DNA of 13,660 nucleotides, taken from contig DAET01000069.1 in NCBI GenBank assembly GCA_002497765.1, forward strand, positions 1 to 13,660, given 5' to 3'. A program made the translations under genes and the position numbers. Below the pieces are notes generated by a model, which saw only the letters and a list, made by a program, of their open reading frames with translations, was not told the DNA's origin and did no database searches. Positions 1 through 7,330 of the stretch are shown piece by piece. Within the stretch, counting starts at the first letter, position 1; every line of letters starts with the position of its first letter. This stretch comes from Euryarchaeota archaeon UBA486 (GTDB lineage: Archaea > Thermoplasmatota > Poseidoniia > Poseidoniales > Poseidoniaceae).

Positions 1-2065
1 TCTGCACGCGTTCCATGTACGCCCCATCACCGACGATGAGGACCCGGAAGGGCGTGTTGGTGGCTGCCTTGACCTGTGGCAGCGCCTCCATCAGCAGGTC
101 GAGCCCCTCATAGGAAACAATCGAGCCGATATATCCGATGATTACCGCGTCATGAGGGAAGCCAAGTTGGGTTCGAAGTGCTTCATCAGGTTCGCGCGGG
201 GAGAACCGCTCAATTTCAACCCCGTTGGGCAGATAATCAACCACTCGTGGTTGCTCAAGCCGGCGATTTATCTCGTCGATCAAACCTCTTGTGATGGCAA
301 GGCAACCCGTCGCCTCCCGACAAGCCTGCGTTTCCATTTTGACCATCATTTCGAAGTAGGTGCTGTCTTCAAACGACGGTTGGCGAGAAATACGGGTGAT
401 TTCCCACAACCCACGGACCTCGTACATCGATGGAAGGCCGAAATGAGCGGCGACAGCGTTGCCCACCAAGCCGTTGAGGTGGTTTGAAGCCGCGTGAATG
501 ACGGAGGGACAAATTTCGGCCACTTTGCGAGCCAAATGTTGCTGATAGACCTCGTAGTATCGGAGGATTCTGACTTGCCCATACCCCTCCTCCAACTCAT
601 ACATCCTGTGGTACGTGATCCCGTCGATGACTTCCATGTCAGGATGGCCTTCTTCGGGTATGATGCGTCGGTCATGCGGGTATCCAGCTCGTGTGACAAC
701 GTGAACGTCCCAGCCGAGTTTTGCCACGCCCCGCATGAGCCCATGCGCCCTGGCAGCATATCCGCCAGAGTTGAAGGGCAAACTGTTGTGCAAAAGGTAG
801 ACGATGCGGTTTGGGACGGGGGTAAAATCCTCCGGAACCTCGGGAAGAGGTACAGGCCTGAAACCGTGCTCATGCAGGGCAAGGAGCCCTTCCAAACCAG
901 ATATCTTGTCCTGGATTTTCTCTGAATTTGGGCTACCATGAACGTTCAACGCATTCAGTGCTGCATGGATGTCGCCCAGCGTGATGTATGCGTTCGAGAC
1001 GTGGATGGCGATGGTGTTGGAAACCTTCGAGTGATCAAGTATGCGTTCACCCCAATGGATGGCCAATTTCGCCAACGCTTCACTCCTCTCTTCCTTGTAC
1101 ATCGGATGAACGAAGCGGAAGAAGACGTATGCCAAGTCTTTCTTTCGTGTGGACTCACTATACGCCGCGTCCATGTACGCTTGGAGGGATGGGAGACCAC
1201 GTTCCAGTGCAACGTCAAGGTTTGAGGTAAACGTGGCCTCGAGCATGCGCAGTTCTTCCTTTTCTCGCAATCTTGAGAGGGTCGCCGCCACCCATTCCTC
1301 GTCCTCAATGATGCCCTGCTCAAGGAGTTGGATGGCACGAGGGGTATCGCCAACGCGGTTCAGAAAGACAATGTACGAACGCGTTCCTCGTGAATCTTCC
1401 ATTCGAGCATCAAATGCTTCACCAAAACGTACGCCAAATTCAGCGTTCAGCTCGCCGAGTTCCCTCAATGCAGCAACGTAGAATTGTCGTGATGTTTTCA
1501 TGTCCGATGAGAGCAACATGGACTCAAGCGCGGTGTGATACACGTCCATCTCGTCTTCCGATCTGACCATGAGGTCATGTTGAATCAACCGTCGTACGTC
1601 GTTGAGGGTGCGCTGACGATCGGCACAGGCGTTCATGATGCCCTCGATTGTGATGGTGCCTTCCAAGCCATGTTGACCGAGCACATCGAACAGCAGCGTG
1701 TCGTCCTCAAGATCGCGCATCCGTTTTGCATCGACTCGATCCAGCAACGAGCGAGCACGGGGATCCTGGCGAAGGGAAGGAAACGCATCGACAACAACCG
1801 CAAGTCGTGTTGGATGTTTGCTGGCGTGAGCACGCAAGGTGGCCAGTTCAACATCGGCGGCCATTCGAGGAAACCGCTGGAGCAGATTGGAGGCTTGCGT
1901 CGCAAAATCCACCAGTTCTTCATGCGTCAGATCAAGCTCAATCAACGCGTCTTTGAGCGGCGTCGGTCGACTCCGATGCTCACTTGCGAGGTGCAGAACT
2001 GGATTGTCGCTCTTGCTCAACATCCGGTTGAGAACCCTTCGGGAGATGATGTTCAGCCGAGTCAC
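1..2065 (-). CDS. GT4-family glycosyltransferase with long helical N-terminal region (3' end cut by window edge)
   Basis: The minus frame stays open from an in-frame stop at 2075-2077 down to base 1, giving about 688 residues with the C-terminus missing. Residues ~1-415 are hydrophilic, Leu/Ala/Glu-rich and look all-helical (TPR-like by eye, no repeat consensus confirmed). Residues ~420-688 are a GT-B, family-4 glycosyltransferase: a glycine loop 'HNSLPFNSGGYAAR' at ~426-439, 'YLPNGVEIERF' at ~611-621, and the start of the second Rossmann domain 'GYIGSIVSYEGLDLL' at ~644-658. Roughly 130 residues, including the usual E-x7-E donor motif, should lie beyond the window. I chose the GTG at 2065 because it overlaps the epimerase stop (GTGA), suggesting translational coupling; the ATG at 2023 (residue 15) is the alternative. 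Such enzymes move a sugar from a nucleotide donor to a growing glycan on the cytoplasmic side; donor and acceptor cannot be read from the sequence. Confidence 0.85.
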   Translation of the reverse strand, partial: MTRLNIISRRVLNRMLSKSDNPVLHLASEHRSRPTPLKDALIELDLTHEELVDFATQASNLLQRFPRMAADVELATLRAHASKHPTRLAVVVDAFPSLRQDPRARSLLDRVDAKRMRDLEDDTLLFDVLGQHGLEGTITIEGIMNACADRQRTLNDVRRLIQHDLMVRSEDEMDVYHTALESMLLSSDMKTSRQFYVAALRELGELNAEFGVRFGEAFDARMEDSRGTRSYIVFLNRVGDTPRAIQLLEQGIIEDEEWVAATLSRLREKEELRMLEATFTSNLDVALERGLPSLQAYMDAAYSESTRKKDLAYVFFRFVHPMYKEERSEALAKLAIHWGERILDHSKVSNTIAIHVSNAYITLGDIHAALNALNVHGSPNSEKIQDKISGLEGLLALHEHGFRPVPLPEVPEDFTPVPNRIVYLLHNSLPFNSGGYAARAHGLMRGVAKLGWDVHVVTRAGYPHDRRIIPEEGHPDMEVIDGITYHRMYELEEGYGQVRILRYYEVYQQHLARKVAEICPSVIHAASNHLNGLVGNAVAAHFGLPSMYEVRGLWEITRISRQPSFEDSTYFEMMVKMETQACREATGCLAITRGLIDEINRRLEQPRVVDYLPNGVEIERFSPREPDEALRTQLGFPHDAVIIGYIGSIVSYEGLDLLMEALPQVKAATNTPFRVLIVGDGAYMERVQ

Positions 2066-3156
2066 CTCAGGTGTTTACGAAGGGAGGTAACGCATCGCTC
2101 GGCCGTTCCGCCATCCCAAAGATCGATGCTCACGTCGTGTCGAGTCGGACCTTCCAACGCGCGTTTGAGGTCCTCTCGAAGACTGGAGGGTGTGGTCAGT
2201 ACGTTGGTACCCTCTGTCAGCGTGATGGGACGCTCGGTGTTGGGCCGGAGCGTCAGGCATGGTACACCAAGCCACGTGGTTTCCTCTTGAATTCCGCCCG
2301 AATCCGTGATGACACAACGGCTCGACGCCACGCAAGACATGAACTCGAGGTAACCAAGGGGCGGCGTCAAATGCAATCCTGTTGCTGCCTCGACTTCATC
2401 CAAACGGCCGAGCGCCTCAATGCGGGCACGCGTTCGAGGATGGAGCGGCCAGACCATTGGCAAGGATTGGGCTTGATCGAGAAGAAGGTCCAGAATCCCC
2501 GACAAGACCTCAGGCTGGTCCACATTGCTCGGACGGTGAAGGGTGACCACAGCGTATCCGTGCTCAGGGACCCCATACGTGCGCCAGTGTTCTTTCGCCT
2601 CAACAGACGGAAGCATGCTCACCAACGTGTCGATCATGATGTTTCCAACGCGGTCGATGCGCTCCTCAGGGACCCCCATCGCACGCAGGTGGTCGTCGCC
2701 GTCTGGAGATGGGGTCCACAACAAATCCACCAAGACGTCGGTGACCATCCGGTTCAACTCCTCAGGCATGCCACGATCGAAGGACCGCAAACCTGCTTCA
2801 AGATGAACCGTGAATATCCCCAACTTCGCCGCCGCAAGTGTGCACGCCACCGTGCTGTTCACGTCGCCGATGACGATGACGGCACCCGGCCGGTGCTCGA
2901 TGAGAATGGCTTCGTAACGCTCGAGGATTCGGGCGGTTTGCACCCCGTGGCTTGCACTTCCGACCTCCAAGCAAATGTCGGGTTTCCCCATGGAAAATTG
3001 CTCCATGAAAATCCCTGCCATCTCATGGTCGTAGTGTTGCCCGGTGTCCACCAAAACGGGATGGAAGTCTGGTGAGGAGCGCAGTGCTTTCAGCAACGGA
3101 GCAGCCTTCATCTGATTGGGCCGTGCGCCCACAATGACATGCACCATGGTCGCCAT
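2062..3156 (-). CDS. wecB: UDP-N-acetylglucosamine 2-epimerase (non-hydrolysing)
   Basis: This 364-residue protein matches the usual length and motif order of the WecB/MnaA family, which interconverts UDP-GlcNAc and UDP-ManNAc. Visible landmarks are the N-terminal 'IVGARPNQMKAAPLL' (8-22), 'VDTGQHYDHEM' (36-46), 'GDVNSTVA' with Asp98, 'HLEAGLRS' with Glu120, 'MPEELNR' (130-136) with the second catalytic Glu, 'TLHRPSN' with His207, and the C-terminal UDP-binding run 'DSGGIQEE' (285-292) plus 'RPNTERP' (304-310). These correspond to the Asp, Glu, Glu and His catalytic residues described for E. coli WecB. The first loop reads GARPNQMK where many homologues have GTRPExIK, a tolerated variation. 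The start is the ATG at 3156, with a second ATG three codons on. The gene is read into the downstream GT4 gene with a 4-base overlap, so the two are probably one operon that makes and uses an N-acetylmannosamine-type donor. Confidence 0.93.
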   Translation of the reverse strand: MATMVHVIVGARPNQMKAAPLLKALRSSPDFHPVLVDTGQHYDHEMAGIFMEQFSMGKPDICLEVGSASHGVQTARILERYEAILIEHRPGAVIVIGDVNSTVACTLAAAKLGIFTVHLEAGLRSFDRGMPEELNRMVTDVLVDLLWTPSPDGDDHLRAMGVPEERIDRVGNIMIDTLVSMLPSVEAKEHWRTYGVPEHGYAVVTLHRPSNVDQPEVLSGILDLLLDQAQSLPMVWPLHPRTRARIEALGRLDEVEAATGLHLTPPLGYLEFMSCVASSRCVITDSGGIQEETTWLGVPCLTLRPNTERPITLTEGTNVLTTPSSLREDLKRALEGPTRHDVSIDLWDGGTAERCVTSLRKHLR

Positions 3157-3245
3157 GACGCAGAAGCCTCAGTCTGCTTTCTATCAACGTTGTTCCACCA
3201 AATTCGCACAAGGGTTCATTGGGACCCCTGAGCACCTGCTCCGTC
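3157..3245. promoter_or_regulatory. Divergent intergenic spacer, presumed promoters both ways
   Basis: This 89-base gap separates the divergent starts of the 2-epimerase (minus) and the first PP-loop ATPase (plus), so at least one promoter must act here or just inside the flanking genes. I see no convincing archaeal BRE/TATA element; the A/T-richest stretches are around 3178-3190 and 3200-3206. A GAGG-like Shine-Dalgarno precedes the epimerase ATG by about ten bases. The role is inferred from position only. Confidence 0.3.
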
Positions 3246-4532
3246 ATGGAGGTCCAGTTTTCGGTCACGGGCCGAACGCTCCACCTTCACTTGATTCCCG
3301 ATGAGGAAGACCTGGCGAGGGAAGGCAACCAATGCATTGCGAAAACCACGGCAGAGGTGGAGTTGACACAGGCCTGTGCGGTGACAGATCTGCATCCCGA
3401 TCACCTCGCTCTCATCGCCATCTTGGTGAGTCACCCGTTCGTCGCGACGGAACTTGATGTGGGTGTGCCGGTCAGCGAACGATTTCGTCAAGGTTTGGCG
3501 GCCATCAGGCGGTACTCGATTTCATTTGAACGCGGCGAGGTGACCCCTTATGTTGCTGGTCCCGGTTCGCGTCCAGGGCTGGCCTTCAGCGGAGGTGTTG
3601 ATTCTGCTGCCGCACTGCTTCTGATGCCCGATTCAACCGTTCCCGTGTTTCTTGACCGTCCCGCCCGGAAATTGAGGCGATCCCTCTACAACAAATCTGC
3701 AGCCTATGCCTGCCTTGATCAGGTCGAAGGCTTGGGTTGGACTGTGGTACGGAGCTCATCGGATTTGGAGTACCTCCGCTCACCGATTGGGTTCCCAACT
3801 GACATGGCGACCGCCGTTCCTTTGATCGCGAACGCCTCTTTCCTGAACCTTGATTCCACGGCGTATGGGACGATCATGGAATCAGCGTACAGGGTTGGCC
3901 ACCGAACGGCACGCCAGTACATGACCTCAGCTCATCACCGCCTCTGGGGCCCTGCATTTGCGGGTGCTGGATTGCCGCTGAACCTTCCCGTTGCAGGGCT
4001 TTCTGAGGTGATGACCACCAAGATTGTCATGCAATCTGAACTGCATTCAACCGCGCGGTCCTGCATCCGTGGATCTTTTCCGAACGCCTGTGAGAACTGC
4101 TGGAAATGCTTCAGAAAGAACATGGTGGAACACCGCCATGATGGCGTTCCTGTCACAAACGATGCCATGCAAAAGTGGATGCGGGTGCGCGAAGTGCGGT
4201 CGAAGTTGGCCGCCCATCCAATTTCTCACGAGAACGTGCTGGCGTGGGCGCTTCAAGGTGAAAACATCGAACCAGGCGTGAGGGATGACCTGCTGGCACG
4301 AATGGAAGGCAGCATCAGGAACATGCGTCCATTTGAACGATGGTTGGGCGGTTCTGTTGATGCCATCCACGAGCCGTACCGTGAGGAGACCGTGGCTCGT
4401 ATCCTGTCGCTTTGCAGCAGCATGCCTGAGGACCAAGAGGCTGCCATCATTTCACATGGCATGGACGCATGGTTGGATTCAGAACCTGCACAAAAGGCAC
4501 TCCGAGACTTCAACGCCCGCTATCTCTCATAG
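3246..4532 (+). CDS. QueC-like PP-loop ATPase of the glycan locus (paralogue A)
   Basis: This 428-residue protein has a QueC-like core. The PP-loop is 'AFSGGVDSAAALLLMP' with SGGVDS at residues 115-120, which binds ATP. A C-terminal Cys cluster C273-x8-C282-x2-C285-x2-C288 ('SCIRG...CENCWKCFRKN') has exactly the spacing of the zinc site in QueC. QueC itself is ~220-240 residues; here there are ~110 extra residues before the PP-loop and ~140 after the Cys cluster. QueC converts 7-carboxy-7-deazaguanine to preQ0 with ATP and ammonia, but the surroundings are glycan genes, so I infer an ATP-dependent adenylation/amidation on another substrate, perhaps a sugar carboxylate. I start at the ATG at 3246 (MEVQFSV) rather than the in-frame TTG nine codons upstream. 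The 3' end overlaps the converging glycosyltransferase gene by 23 bases. A paralogue lies at 5847-7319. Confidence 0.82.
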   Translation: MEVQFSVTGRTLHLHLIPDEEDLAREGNQCIAKTTAEVELTQACAVTDLHPDHLALIAILVSHPFVATELDVGVPVSERFRQGLAAIRRYSISFERGEVTPYVAGPGSRPGLAFSGGVDSAAALLLMPDSTVPVFLDRPARKLRRSLYNKSAAYACLDQVEGLGWTVVRSSSDLEYLRSPIGFPTDMATAVPLIANASFLNLDSTAYGTIMESAYRVGHRTARQYMTSAHHRLWGPAFAGAGLPLNLPVAGLSEVMTTKIVMQSELHSTARSCIRGSFPNACENCWKCFRKNMVEHRHDGVPVTNDAMQKWMRVREVRSKLAAHPISHENVLAWALQGENIEPGVRDDLLARMEGSIRNMRPFERWLGGSVDAIHEPYREETVARILSLCSSMPEDQEAAIISHGMDAWLDSEPAQKALRDFNARYLS

Positions 4533-5850
4533 GGAGCGCTATCGCATCCAACAGCTCCTCTTCCCATGGCACCTGTGGAGGCGGAGCGCTCCGCTTCAGG
4601 CTCCACAACTCATGGATGCTTTTCTCCAGACCTTTGACTGAACGATCCGTGTTGATGACGGCCCAACCTTCCTCCGCACCCAACATGGTCCGGGCAAGTT
4701 GGTCGTCCATGCCTGTGTTCATGTTTGGCAGAAAGAGCGTGGGGGTTCGAACCATGCGTGCCTCATGGAAGGAGTTGTAACCGCCCGCTTGAACAAGCGC
4801 GTCAAAGGCATTGAGGTACATGACGTTGGGGTAATCGCGAAGCAAGATGACGCGATCAAGGTCGACGTCCAACCTTGCACCGAGCATGGACTCACCAATC
4901 ACAACTTGAGTTTCAGGATCTTTCAGCAACACGTCGGTCACGATACGAACCTCCGAGGTAATGTCGTTGATGCGGCCCGCCCCGAGTTGCACATACACGA
5001 CCTTCTTCCCTTCAGCAAGTCCGAGACGTCGGCGTGCGACCTCCCTCGGGAAAAGTTCCTCCAAACCGTGCAACAGGAACGGAGGGGTGTGCAACATGGG
5101 GACGTCGTGCTCGGAATCCTCGTCTTGAGGCGCCTCAAAGCCATCACCAGGATGAACGATCAAATCAAACCGCTCGACGCTATCAACCGGGACCTTCGAT
5201 CCTTTTCGGAGCATCCCGCGACGAACCCAAACCGCACGCATGTTGCGCTCCTCTGCGATGGCGTTCAACATTCCACGGTAGGGAAAGGCGCCATCGAACA
5301 CGAAGGTGTGTGGACGGTGTACGTCCAAGACGGTCCGTAGCATGTCCTCAACCAGCCCATTCCACGTTGAGGCTTCCATCTCGTCGTGTTTCCCGCGACC
5401 CGCCAAATGGTAGGTTGGGATGCCCTCGCTGTAGGGAATGTGCAGGGTAGGCATGGTGGTGAACATGACCACCTCGAGCGCCGGGTCGCGTTTGCGCAGC
5501 CGCCTCGCCAACGCCAACATACGCGTGAAGTGACCGAAACCGACGCCGTTGGTTGGAAACAACACCACAGCATGACGGCGCGGGTGAACCACGGGGGCCG
5601 CCAGCGCTTCCAAAGGCGGAGCCCGCCTACCAAGGCGCTCAAGACCCAAATTCAAGGCGGCAAGTGGAAAGCTGATTGGAAGAAAAAGAAGCCGCCAAGG
5701 CTGCTGGACGGCACGGGTCAGGTGACGTCCCAATCGAAAGGACACCGATGCCCGCAAACGGGCGCGATCCCGCCGTAGGCGTTCGACTTCTTTGCCTAAC
5801 GCACGCATGCGTTCCGCCGAGGAACCCGACGGTTGCGTCGTCATCGTCAT
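4510..5850 (-). CDS. GT-B fold glycosyltransferase, MurG/MGT-like
   Basis: This 446-residue protein opens with a basic coiled-coil-like segment (residues ~12-35) followed by 'ASVSFRLGRHLTRAVQQPWR' (34-53). That S-x-S-F/Y-R-L-G-R pattern is often seen at the N-termini of surface-polysaccharide transferases and is probably membrane-associating, with a hydrophobic stretch at 54-70. The GT-B core starts at ~94: 'VVLFPTNGVGFGHFTRMLALA' region (95-115) carries the GxGHxxR-type loop of MurG/GT1-like enzymes. The C-terminal lobe has 'VYVQLGAG' (285-292) and 'VQAGGYNSFHEA' (353-364), the donor-binding GG-x(2)-S-x(2)-E type motif. It would transfer a sugar from a nucleotide donor at the inner membrane face. 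Its ATG overlaps the stop of the upstream PP-loop gene (ATGA, 5847-5850), so the two are translationally coupled and may act in consecutive steps. CAZy family assignment by eye is tentative. Confidence 0.82.
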   Translation of the reverse strand: MTMTTQPSGSSAERMRALGKEVERLRRDRARLRASVSFRLGRHLTRAVQQPWRLLFLPISFPLAALNLGLERLGRRAPPLEALAAPVVHPRRHAVVLFPTNGVGFGHFTRMLALARRLRKRDPALEVVMFTTMPTLHIPYSEGIPTYHLAGRGKHDEMEASTWNGLVEDMLRTVLDVHRPHTFVFDGAFPYRGMLNAIAEERNMRAVWVRRGMLRKGSKVPVDSVERFDLIVHPGDGFEAPQDEDSEHDVPMLHTPPFLLHGLEELFPREVARRRLGLAEGKKVVYVQLGAGRINDITSEVRIVTDVLLKDPETQVVIGESMLGARLDVDLDRVILLRDYPNVMYLNAFDALVQAGGYNSFHEARMVRTPTLFLPNMNTGMDDQLARTMLGAEEGWAVINTDRSVKGLEKSIHELWSLKRSAPPPQVPWEEELLDAIALPMRDSGR

Positions 5851-7319
5851 GCTTCAAGCGCGGCCGTCTTTGACGCTTCGGGAGGATAGGGCTCCACAGC
5901 TTCGGTTCCAAAGCTGATGTCAACCCGAGACAATGGGCTGTCGTCATCGAGAATCTGCAACATGTGTTCACGTGTTCGTGCCTCGACTTCCTCCCGCCAC
6001 GGGAACGGAATGAGGTCCAGCCCGGGGCGGTAAGCTTCCTCCCACCAAGAAAGGTCCTCGGCAAGCAAGTGGGCTAAATCTGGCACAAGATGCTCGAGGT
6101 CCATCGATTGTATCGCCCACAACGCGTGCTGTGCCGTCCGAAGCGGACGAGCGCGAAGAAAGGTTTTGATTTCTCGGCTCTTTTCGTCAAAAGGCCTTCC
6201 CAGTGGCCCGTTTTTCAAGAAGCATTTCCAGCACCGCTCACACCCTGTTTTCCCGTCACCTCGCATGCAAGAATTCACCACATTTGCCCAAGGCCCGTTC
6301 GAAACAATGCGCATGGCTCCGGCTTCAGAGATGTGGTTGATGGGAAGGACAAGATGCAGGCCTGCCTCCAAAAATCGAGCCGACCATGTTTTCCAATGGT
6401 GCGTGGACGGAAAATCTCTGAATTTACGACCTTTCCACAACCATGTGTTGTCCGAAGGCACCCCAAACGCGATGCCCCCAAGATTCAGATGATCCGCCAA
6501 GAGGATGAGATGGACGCCAGAGGCATAATCGGTGCTGAAACCGATGCTTTTGCCGCGATGAGTGCGAATGATCTCATGATCGGAAGGAACCGTGACCACG
6601 CGGTGACCGCCGTTCTGAACAGCAGCGATGGTTCTGTCTGCATTCCGATGGTCGAGCAATCCATCGACGGTCCGCCGGTGGTAACCAAGGACGGTGTCGG
6701 AAGGGAGCAATTGCATCGCTGCCGTCGAGTCGGTCCCAGCAGACCACGAAAGGGCCAATTCAGTGCCAGGAACGCGCCCCGGCGTGAGAGGGGACCGAAC
6801 GGATGGAACCCAAGGGCGCAGCAAAACATCCGCGGAAAGCTCCAGCAGAGATGGATGGCACGTGCTGAGTTCCCATCCATCGGGCATGGTCCAATGGACC
6901 CAACCGTCTGGATGTTGGAACCACAAAACGGAACCGGTTTGGTGCCAATTCTCAACCATGTCGGTCGAAGAAAATGCGACGGACCGGAGAATCTCTGGGG
7001 GGATTTTCCCATGCCGAACCTTGGGTGCTGGTCGCTCCCCTTGCAGGCGTTTGGCAGCCTGTGCTCCCAGCCCATGGAGGTCAGCGTCAGGCCAACGTTC
7101 TGTCAGCTCCAGAACCTGATCGTACGCGCTTGTACGCCATAGGCTGCGTATGAGGACGTCTTGAGCGACAAGCAGGTCACGTCCTTTCTCAATCAACTTC
7201 CACGCGAGTTGTTGGGCCTTGACGTCCTCGCCGGCGTTGTACGCACGGCGCAACATCAACCGACCGAGAACCCCCACATGGCATGGTGTTCGAAGCAGGG
7301 TCTTCATCCTCACCTGCAC
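5847..7319 (-). CDS. QueC-like PP-loop ATPase with helical N-terminal extension (paralogue B)
   Basis: This 490-residue protein is homologous to the one at 3246-4532. Shared landmarks are the PP-loop (here SAGTDS, 193-198, with Ala replacing the second residue of SGGxDS while Asp and Ser remain), 'IGFxTDxA' (259-266), 'LNLxxxAxG', 'AGLxLxLP' (319-326), and the Cys cluster C351-x8-C360-x2-C363-x2-C366 followed by 'WKCFLKN'. The Cys spacing equals that of the QueC zinc site. Residues ~15-95 are an extra helical, TPR-like region ('LIEKGRDLLVAQDVLIRSLW') lacking in paralogue A. Residues 120-185 form a Trp-rich linker domain. The function is inferred to be an ATP-dependent modification of a glycan precursor, by homology to the fold and by context. 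The start is the ATG at 7319; an ATG at 7307 (MKTLLRTP) is possible. It heads a two-gene unit with the downstream glycosyltransferase, overlapping by 4 bases. Confidence 0.82.
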   Translation of the reverse strand: MQVRMKTLLRTPCHVGVLGRLMLRRAYNAGEDVKAQQLAWKLIEKGRDLLVAQDVLIRSLWRTSAYDQVLELTERWPDADLHGLGAQAAKRLQGERPAPKVRHGKIPPEILRSVAFSSTDMVENWHQTGSVLWFQHPDGWVHWTMPDGWELSTCHPSLLELSADVLLRPWVPSVRSPLTPGRVPGTELALSWSAGTDSTAAMQLLPSDTVLGYHRRTVDGLLDHRNADRTIAAVQNGGHRVVTVPSDHEIIRTHRGKSIGFSTDYASGVHLILLADHLNLGGIAFGVPSDNTWLWKGRKFRDFPSTHHWKTWSARFLEAGLHLVLPINHISEAGAMRIVSNGPWANVVNSCMRGDGKTGCERCWKCFLKNGPLGRPFDEKSREIKTFLRARPLRTAQHALWAIQSMDLEHLVPDLAHLLAEDLSWWEEAYRPGLDLIPFPWREEVEARTREHMLQILDDDSPLSRVDISFGTEAVEPYPPEASKTAALEA

Positions 7320-7330
7320 AAGTCTAAGCC

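Noticed and set aside
494..925. Plus-strand and alternative minus-strand frames in the first kilobase (e.g. 346-939 minus, 494-925 plus)
   Set aside because: They lie inside the uninterrupted minus-strand GT4 reading frame, which has clear family motifs in this very interval.
2071..3075. Long plus-strand frame opposite the 2-epimerase
   Set aside because: It is fully antisense to a gene with complete WecB motifs; its translation has no recognisable domain and is rich in His/Arg/Gln as expected for a shadow.
3246..7319. Assigning the PP-loop proteins as N-acetyl sugar amidotransferases (WbpG/PseA type)
   Set aside because: WbpG-type enzymes are PP-loop proteins of glycan loci, but as I recall they carry N-terminal Cys motifs and act with HisH/HisF-like partners. 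Here the Cys cluster is C-terminal with QueC spacing, and no HisH/HisF gene is visible.
3246..7319. Assigning them as the archaeosine/queuosine preQ0 synthase itself
   Set aside because: There are two diverged copies, each about twice QueC length, with glycan neighbours and no queD, queE or tgt gene in the window.
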